Shown: piece by piece, positions 60,982 to 64,000 of the stretch
How positions within the stretch are numbered: the stretch's first letter is position 1
Layout of the letters: each line of letters starts with the position of its first letter
Source of the DNA: Streptomyces sp. NBC_01296
GTDB lineage: Bacteria > Actinomycetota > Actinomycetes > Streptomycetales > Streptomycetaceae
Assembly (NCBI RefSeq): GCF_035984415.1
Contig: NZ_CP130720.1
Span: forward strand, 496,001 to 560,000
Direction of reading: 5' to 3'
DNA length: 64,000 nt
Made by a program: the position numbers and the translations under genes
The notes under the pieces: generated by a model
What the model was told of the DNA's origin: nothing
Seen by the model: the letters and a program-made list of their open reading frames with translations, nothing else
Databases searched by the model: none

Positions 60982-61426
60982 GCCGGCAGCCGCCCTCGGA
61001 ACCCCTCCGGCGGCGGGCGGGCCGGGCATCGCGGTGCCCGAGAGGGGTGCGTGGCTGCGTCGCGGCATCAGCCGGAACGGCGGCCCCCTGGTGGAAGACC
61101 GCGAGGTGGTGTGGCTGCAGGCGGGCCCGTACTTCGCCGACAGCCGGGGCTTCGCCGGCGTCACCTCCTTCGACGGCTCCCGCGTGCACTTCCACCACCT
61201 GGAGGGCGAGCCCGGCGAGGACACGGGCACCTTCCGGTGGGAGGGTGCCCACCTCATCGAGTGGGGCACCAACACGGACGGCAGTACGTTCCTGGAGGTC
61301 TGGACCCCGCTGCCCGCCGACGACGGCGACGCCGGCTCCTGGGCCGGTACCGGCTACCACGTGGTGCGCGTCGGCCGGCATCTCGTACATGTTGATTCCC
61401 GCGCGGGTACGTACTGGCGGACGTGA
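60974..61426 (+). CDS. Hypothetical beta-rich (lipocalin-like) protein
   Basis: 150 residues, starting within the end of ohr. WLRRGISRNGGPLVEDREVVWLQAG, FAGVTSFDGSRVHFHHLEGEP and WVG-like strands (FRWEGAHLIEWGTNTDGSTFLEVW) suggest a small beta-barrel. No signal peptide. The co-translated ohr gene hints at an oxidative-stress or lipid-binding role, but I do not recognise the family. Confidence 0.7.
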   Translation: MPEPAAALGTPPAAGGPGIAVPERGAWLRRGISRNGGPLVEDREVVWLQAGPYFADSRGFAGVTSFDGSRVHFHHLEGEPGEDTGTFRWEGAHLIEWGTNTDGSTFLEVWTPLPADDGDAGSWAGTGYHVVRVGRHLVHVDSRAGTYWRT

Positions 61427-61465
61427 CCGGTCAACGACCATGCGAACGGGCAGACAACGCAAGGA

Positions 61466-61493
61466 CGCCCGGCCGGGAGGTCCCGGCCGGGCG
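61466..61493. terminator. Bidirectional hairpin terminator
   Basis: CGCCCGGCCGGGA (61466-61478) and its complement (61481-61493) form a 13-bp stem with almost no loop, followed by TTTGCG. It lies between the convergent hypothetical gene and transglycosylase gene and could end both. Confidence 0.75.
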
Positions 61494-61524
61494 TTTGCGT
61501 GCGTCTGCTCTACCTGCTGGCGGC

Positions 61525-61929
61525 TTAGTACCAGTGGTGGGTCTGCCAGAAGTCCCAGGCGCCGACGGGGCTGCCGTAGCGGGAGTTCATGTAGTCCAGG
61601 CCCCACTTGATCTGGGTCGCCGGGTTGGTCTTCCAGTCCGCACCCGCCGAAGCCATCTTCGAGGCCGGCAGCGCCTGCACCAGGCCATAGGCACCCGAGG
61701 AGGCGTTCGTGGCCGTGTGGTTCCAGCCGCTCTCACGCGAAACGATGTTGTTGAACGCCGCGAACTGCGCCGGGTCCTTGATCATCTGCTGGGCGATCGC
61801 CTTCGCGCTCGTCGGAGCCGCCTGAGCGGGAACCGTGGCAAGCATCGAACCGGCGACACCAAGGGCGACGACGGCACCCGCGAGGGTCTTCTTCGAAGCG
61901 GCGATGCGGCGGATGACAGCGTGGGACAC
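61525..61929 (-). CDS. Secreted transglycosylase-like (Rpf/aggregation-promoting-factor-type) protein
   Basis: 134 residues. The N-terminal 38 form a signal peptide (KKTLAGAVVALGVAGSMLATVPAQA-A). The mature part has FNNIVSRESGWNHTATNASSGAYGLVQALPASKM and WGLDYMNSRYGSPVGAWDFWQTHHWY, the lysozyme-like pattern (catalytic Glu in SRESGW) of small SLT-type peptidoglycan hydrolases. The GTG start has GGAAGG 8 bases upstream. It has a long leader (over 300 bases to the next gene) with no riboswitch I recognise. Confidence 0.87.
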   Translation of the reverse strand: MSHAVIRRIAASKKTLAGAVVALGVAGSMLATVPAQAAPTSAKAIAQQMIKDPAQFAAFNNIVSRESGWNHTATNASSGAYGLVQALPASKMASAGADWKTNPATQIKWGLDYMNSRYGSPVGAWDFWQTHHWY

Positions 61930-62300
61930 GGACGAACCTTCCGACGGGAACAAGGACGATCGCCACATGCCGAAGACATGCGAGAGCCACTCACACACAG
62001 GAGAGGGGATCGACAGCGGCGGGTGAACCACCCGGGCCGCCCGGCGACACATCCAGTTCTACCCACACCCCCACCCCCTGACAACGACCCCACCTAGCCA
62101 CCCTCGCAGCCCACCACCCCCACCCCCAGACCGGCGCACAAGGGACCGGAATCAACCCCTACAAGACCTACTACCCCGGTTCGTGTGTGACGTGCGCCCT
62201 ATGGGACGGCTCACCCCCAGAACACCCGAACCTCACCGAACGTGACCGCCCGTACCCCTTTGTGAGTGGGCCAGAAGAGGGGGAAAAAAATCGGACGGCC
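61930..62300. other. Long non-coding gap between divergent genes
   Basis: About 370 bases upstream of the transglycosylase (minus) and YciI (plus) genes. It is C-rich near 62060-62130. I looked for a ydaO-type c-di-AMP riboswitch as found before some Streptomyces wall hydrolases, but saw no convincing match. It must contain the transglycosylase promoter. Confidence 0.4.
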
Positions 62301-62301
62301 A

Positions 62302-62358
62302 TGTCGAGAACCCGTGGCCGGCTCCGTCCCTGGAGTGAAGGCGACCAAAATAGGTCGC
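62302..62358 (+). promoter_or_regulatory. Candidate ECF42 promoter and inverted repeat
   Basis: TGTCGA (62302-62307), the -35 element reported for ECF42 sigma factors, lies 74 bases before the YciI/DGPF start, with CCGTCC (62324-62329) at a suitable -10 distance. A perfect inverted repeat GCGACC-N6-GGTCGC (62341-62358) follows in the leader, then GAGGAG before the ATG. This suggests autoregulation by the sigma factor at 62797; the -10 assignment is tentative. Confidence 0.55.
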
Positions 62359-62380
62359 ACCAGCACTGAGGAGAAACGCC

Positions 62381-62788
62381 ATGGCCAAGTACCTGCTGCT
62401 CAAGCACTACCGCGGCGCCCCGGCTCCGGTCAACGACGTGCCCATGGACCGGTGGACGCCCGAGGAGATCTCGGCCCACTGCCAGTACATGAACGACTTC
62501 GCGGCCCGGCTCGAGGGGACCGGCGAGTTCGTCGACGGTCAGGCGCTCGCCCCCGAGGGAACCTTCGTCCGGTACGACGGGGAGGGGCGCCCGCCCGTCA
62601 CCGACGGCCCGTTCGCCGAGACCAAGGACCTGATCGCCGGCTGGATGGTGATCGACGTCGACAGCTACGAGCGCGCCGTCGAGCTGGCCGGGGAGCTGTC
62701 CGCCGCCCCCGGGGCGGGCGGGAAGCCGATCCACGAATGGCTCGAACTGCGCCCGTTCCTGGCCGCACCGCCCACCATCACGGAGTGA
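62381..62788 (+). CDS. YciI/DGPF-domain protein, ECF42 partner
   Basis: 135 residues; MAKYLLLKHYRGAP start and VTDGPFAETKDLIAGWMVIDVDS carry the DGPF motif, with EWLELRPF at the end. Such small ferredoxin-like-fold proteins of unknown function are the standard companions and targets of ECF42 sigma factors. It is separated by 8 bases from the sigma gene, in one operon. Confidence 0.9.
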   Translation: MAKYLLLKHYRGAPAPVNDVPMDRWTPEEISAHCQYMNDFAARLEGTGEFVDGQALAPEGTFVRYDGEGRPPVTDGPFAETKDLIAGWMVIDVDSYERAVELAGELSAAPGAGGKPIHEWLELRPFLAAPPTITE

Positions 62789-62796
62789 CGTCCCAG

Positions 62797-63942
62797 ATGG
62801 ATGAGGCCCTGCTCCGGAGCCTCACGCCGAGCGTGCTCGCCGTCCTCGTCCGCCGCGGAGCCGACTTCGCGGCGGCCGAGGACGCCGTACAGGACGCGCT
62901 CGTCGAGGCGGTCCGCGTCTGGCCGGCCGACCCTCCGCGGGATGCGAAGGGCTGGCTGGTCACCGTGGCCTGGCGCAAGTTCCTCGACGCCACCCGCTCG
63001 GATGCCGCCCGCCGACGGCGTGAGGACCTCGTCGACGAGGAGCCGGCGGCCGGGCCCGCGGCCGCGGCGGACGACACGCTCCAGCTCTACTTCCTGTGCG
63101 CCCACCCCTCGTTGACGCCGTCCTCCGCGGTCGCGCTCACGCTGCGCGCCGTCGGCGGGCTGACCACCCGCCAGATCGCCCAGGCCTACCTGGTGCCCGA
63201 GGCGACCATGGCGCAACGCATCAGCCGCGCCAAGCGCACCGTCTCCGACGTGCGATTCGACCAGCCCGGCAACGTCGCCACCGTGCTGCGCGTCCTCTAC
63301 CTGGTCTTCAACGAGGGCTACTCCGGCGACGTCGACCTCGCCGCCGAGGCCATCCGGCTCACCCGGCAGCTCGCGGCCGCGATCGACCACCCCGAGGTGG
63401 CGGGGCTGCTCGCCCTCATGCTGCTCCACCACGCCCGGCGCGCCACCCGAACCGCGCCGGACGGCAGCCTGGTACCCCTCGCCGAGCAGAACCGCGGCCG
63501 GTGGGACACGCAGGTGATCGCCGAGGGCGTCCGGATCCTGCAGGCGGCCCTCGCCCGCGACCGGCTGGGCGAGTTCCAGGCCCAGGCCGCCATCGCGGCA
63601 CTCCACGCCGACGCACCCACCGCCGAGGAGACCGACTGGGTGCAGATCCTCGAGTGGTACGACGAGCTCGCGCGACTGACCGACAGCCCGGTCGTCCGCC
63701 TCAACCGCGCGGTCGCCGTCGGCGAGGCGGACGGACCGCGCGCCGGCCTGGCGGCGCTCGCGGCGCTGGACGACTCGCTGCCCCGCCACGCCGCGGTGGC
63801 GGCGTACCTCCACGAGCGCGACGGCGACCTCGCGACGGCGGCACGGCTGTACGCCGAAGCGGCCCGGAAGGCACCCAACCTCGCCGAGCGCGACCACCTC
63901 ACGCGCCAAGCCGCGCGCCTCAACGCCCACCCGCGTCCGTGA
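62797..63942 (+). CDS. ECF42-type sigma factor with C-terminal TPR-like extension
   Basis: 381 residues. Region 2 is truncated-looking (VLAVLVRRGADFAAAEDAVQDALVEAVRVWP, DAKGWLVTVAWRKFLDATRSD) and region 4 reads LTLRAVGGLTTRQIAQAYLVPEATMAQRISRAKRTV. A long helical C-terminal half (DUF6596-like, FNEGYSGD, LMLLHHARRATRT, then TPR-like DLATAARLYAEAARKAPN) is typical of ECF42, where it replaces an anti-sigma factor. The upstream DGPF gene and TGTCGA motif agree. A 14-bp palindrome (63960-63973) follows the stop. Confidence 0.92.
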   Translation: MDEALLRSLTPSVLAVLVRRGADFAAAEDAVQDALVEAVRVWPADPPRDAKGWLVTVAWRKFLDATRSDAARRRREDLVDEEPAAGPAAAADDTLQLYFLCAHPSLTPSSAVALTLRAVGGLTTRQIAQAYLVPEATMAQRISRAKRTVSDVRFDQPGNVATVLRVLYLVFNEGYSGDVDLAAEAIRLTRQLAAAIDHPEVAGLLALMLLHHARRATRTAPDGSLVPLAEQNRGRWDTQVIAEGVRILQAALARDRLGEFQAQAAIAALHADAPTAEETDWVQILEWYDELARLTDSPVVRLNRAVAVGEADGPRAGLAALAALDDSLPRHAAVAAYLHERDGDLATAARLYAEAARKAPNLAERDHLTRQAARLNAHPRP

Positions 63943-64000
63943 CGGGTCGAGTGGGCAGGTCGAGGGCCCTCGAACCACTGTGCACGCGCGGTGGCTTCGC

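Noticed and set aside
61930..62160. Possible ydaO-type c-di-AMP riboswitch before the transglycosylase gene
   Set aside because: Such riboswitches occur before Streptomyces wall hydrolases, but I could not match the conserved stems and loops in this leader.
63960..63973. Perfect palindrome TCGAGGGCCCTCGA after the last sigma gene
   Set aside because: It could be a terminator, but has no loop and the window ends 27 bases later, so its context cannot be judged.
1..64000. CRISPR arrays, tRNA and rRNA genes, integrase or phage attachment sites
   Set aside because: Looked for and not seen: no regularly spaced repeats, no tRNA-like cloverleaf with CCA-end context, and no intact integrase.

Overview
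The window is high-GC actinobacterial DNA, almost certainly from a Streptomyces chromosome. The evidence is strong G/C bias at third codon positions, many GTG and TTG starts, a complete SapB (ram/amf) lanthipeptide locus, SpoIIE/STAS/anti-sigma signalling genes, rare TTA leucine codons in two genes, and many secreted hydrolases. No rRNA, tRNA or CRISPR array was seen. All coordinates and motifs were read by eye; family names come from recognised motifs, with no database search behind them.

Layout. 0-1.7 kb holds three decayed genes: a repeat (beta-propeller-like) protein, a phytanoyl-CoA-type dioxygenase and a DMATS-like prenyltransferase. 1.75-9.7 kb carries a membrane SpoIIE phosphatase, a hypothetical gene, a divergent TetR / FAD-oxidase pair with a clear operator, and an envelope-lipid group (PAP2-DAG-kinase fusion, YihY/BrkB, PAP2). 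9.7-19.9 kb is a dense partner-switching signalling cluster: a PP2C phosphatase with ANTAR/GAF/PAS sensors, a soluble HAMP-repeat hybrid kinase, three anti-sigma-type ATPases, two STAS proteins and a SigB/SigF-type sigma factor. 20-23.3 kb has an NDH-2-like enzyme, a DUF4230 protein and an MscS channel.

23.7-32 kb is the SapB morphogen locus: ramR, convergent with ramC-ramS-ramA-ramB, and a secreted phospholipase-D-type gene diverging from ramC. 32-46 kb is rich in exported enzymes and degraded regulators: VOC protein, protealysin-like M4 protease with its emfourin-type inhibitor, secretory lipase, an ECF sigma factor fused to a zinc finger, membrane helix and ricin-type lectin, subtilisin-like S8 protease, RNB-domain RNase and a SUKH-like protein. 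46.7-50.9 kb has a SnoaL-like protein, an alpha/beta hydrolase divergent from a TetR with twin operators, a SixA phosphatase and an AraC-GyrI regulator.

50.9-54.8 kb is a transposase graveyard (remnants resembling IS110, IS5, IS21 and ISL3) with cargo genes between the remnants. 55.3-60.2 kb is a likely antibiotic-resistance module: TetR divergent from an upstream ORF, an ABC-F ribosome-protection ATPase and a virginiamycin B lyase homologue, followed by an Eis-like acetyltransferase. The right end has an Ohr peroxidase, a secreted transglycosylase-like protein, and an ECF42-type sigma factor with its DGPF/YciI partner and a candidate TGTCGA promoter.

Main observations: a TTACC-N4-GGTAA-N-TTACTG operator shared by the TetR/oxidase pair and the lipase 32 kb away; the SapB precursor with a six-glycine insertion before the core; a TTA codon in ramR; and the TetR/uORF/ABC-F/Vgb cassette, whose divergent promoter region is only 42 bp.
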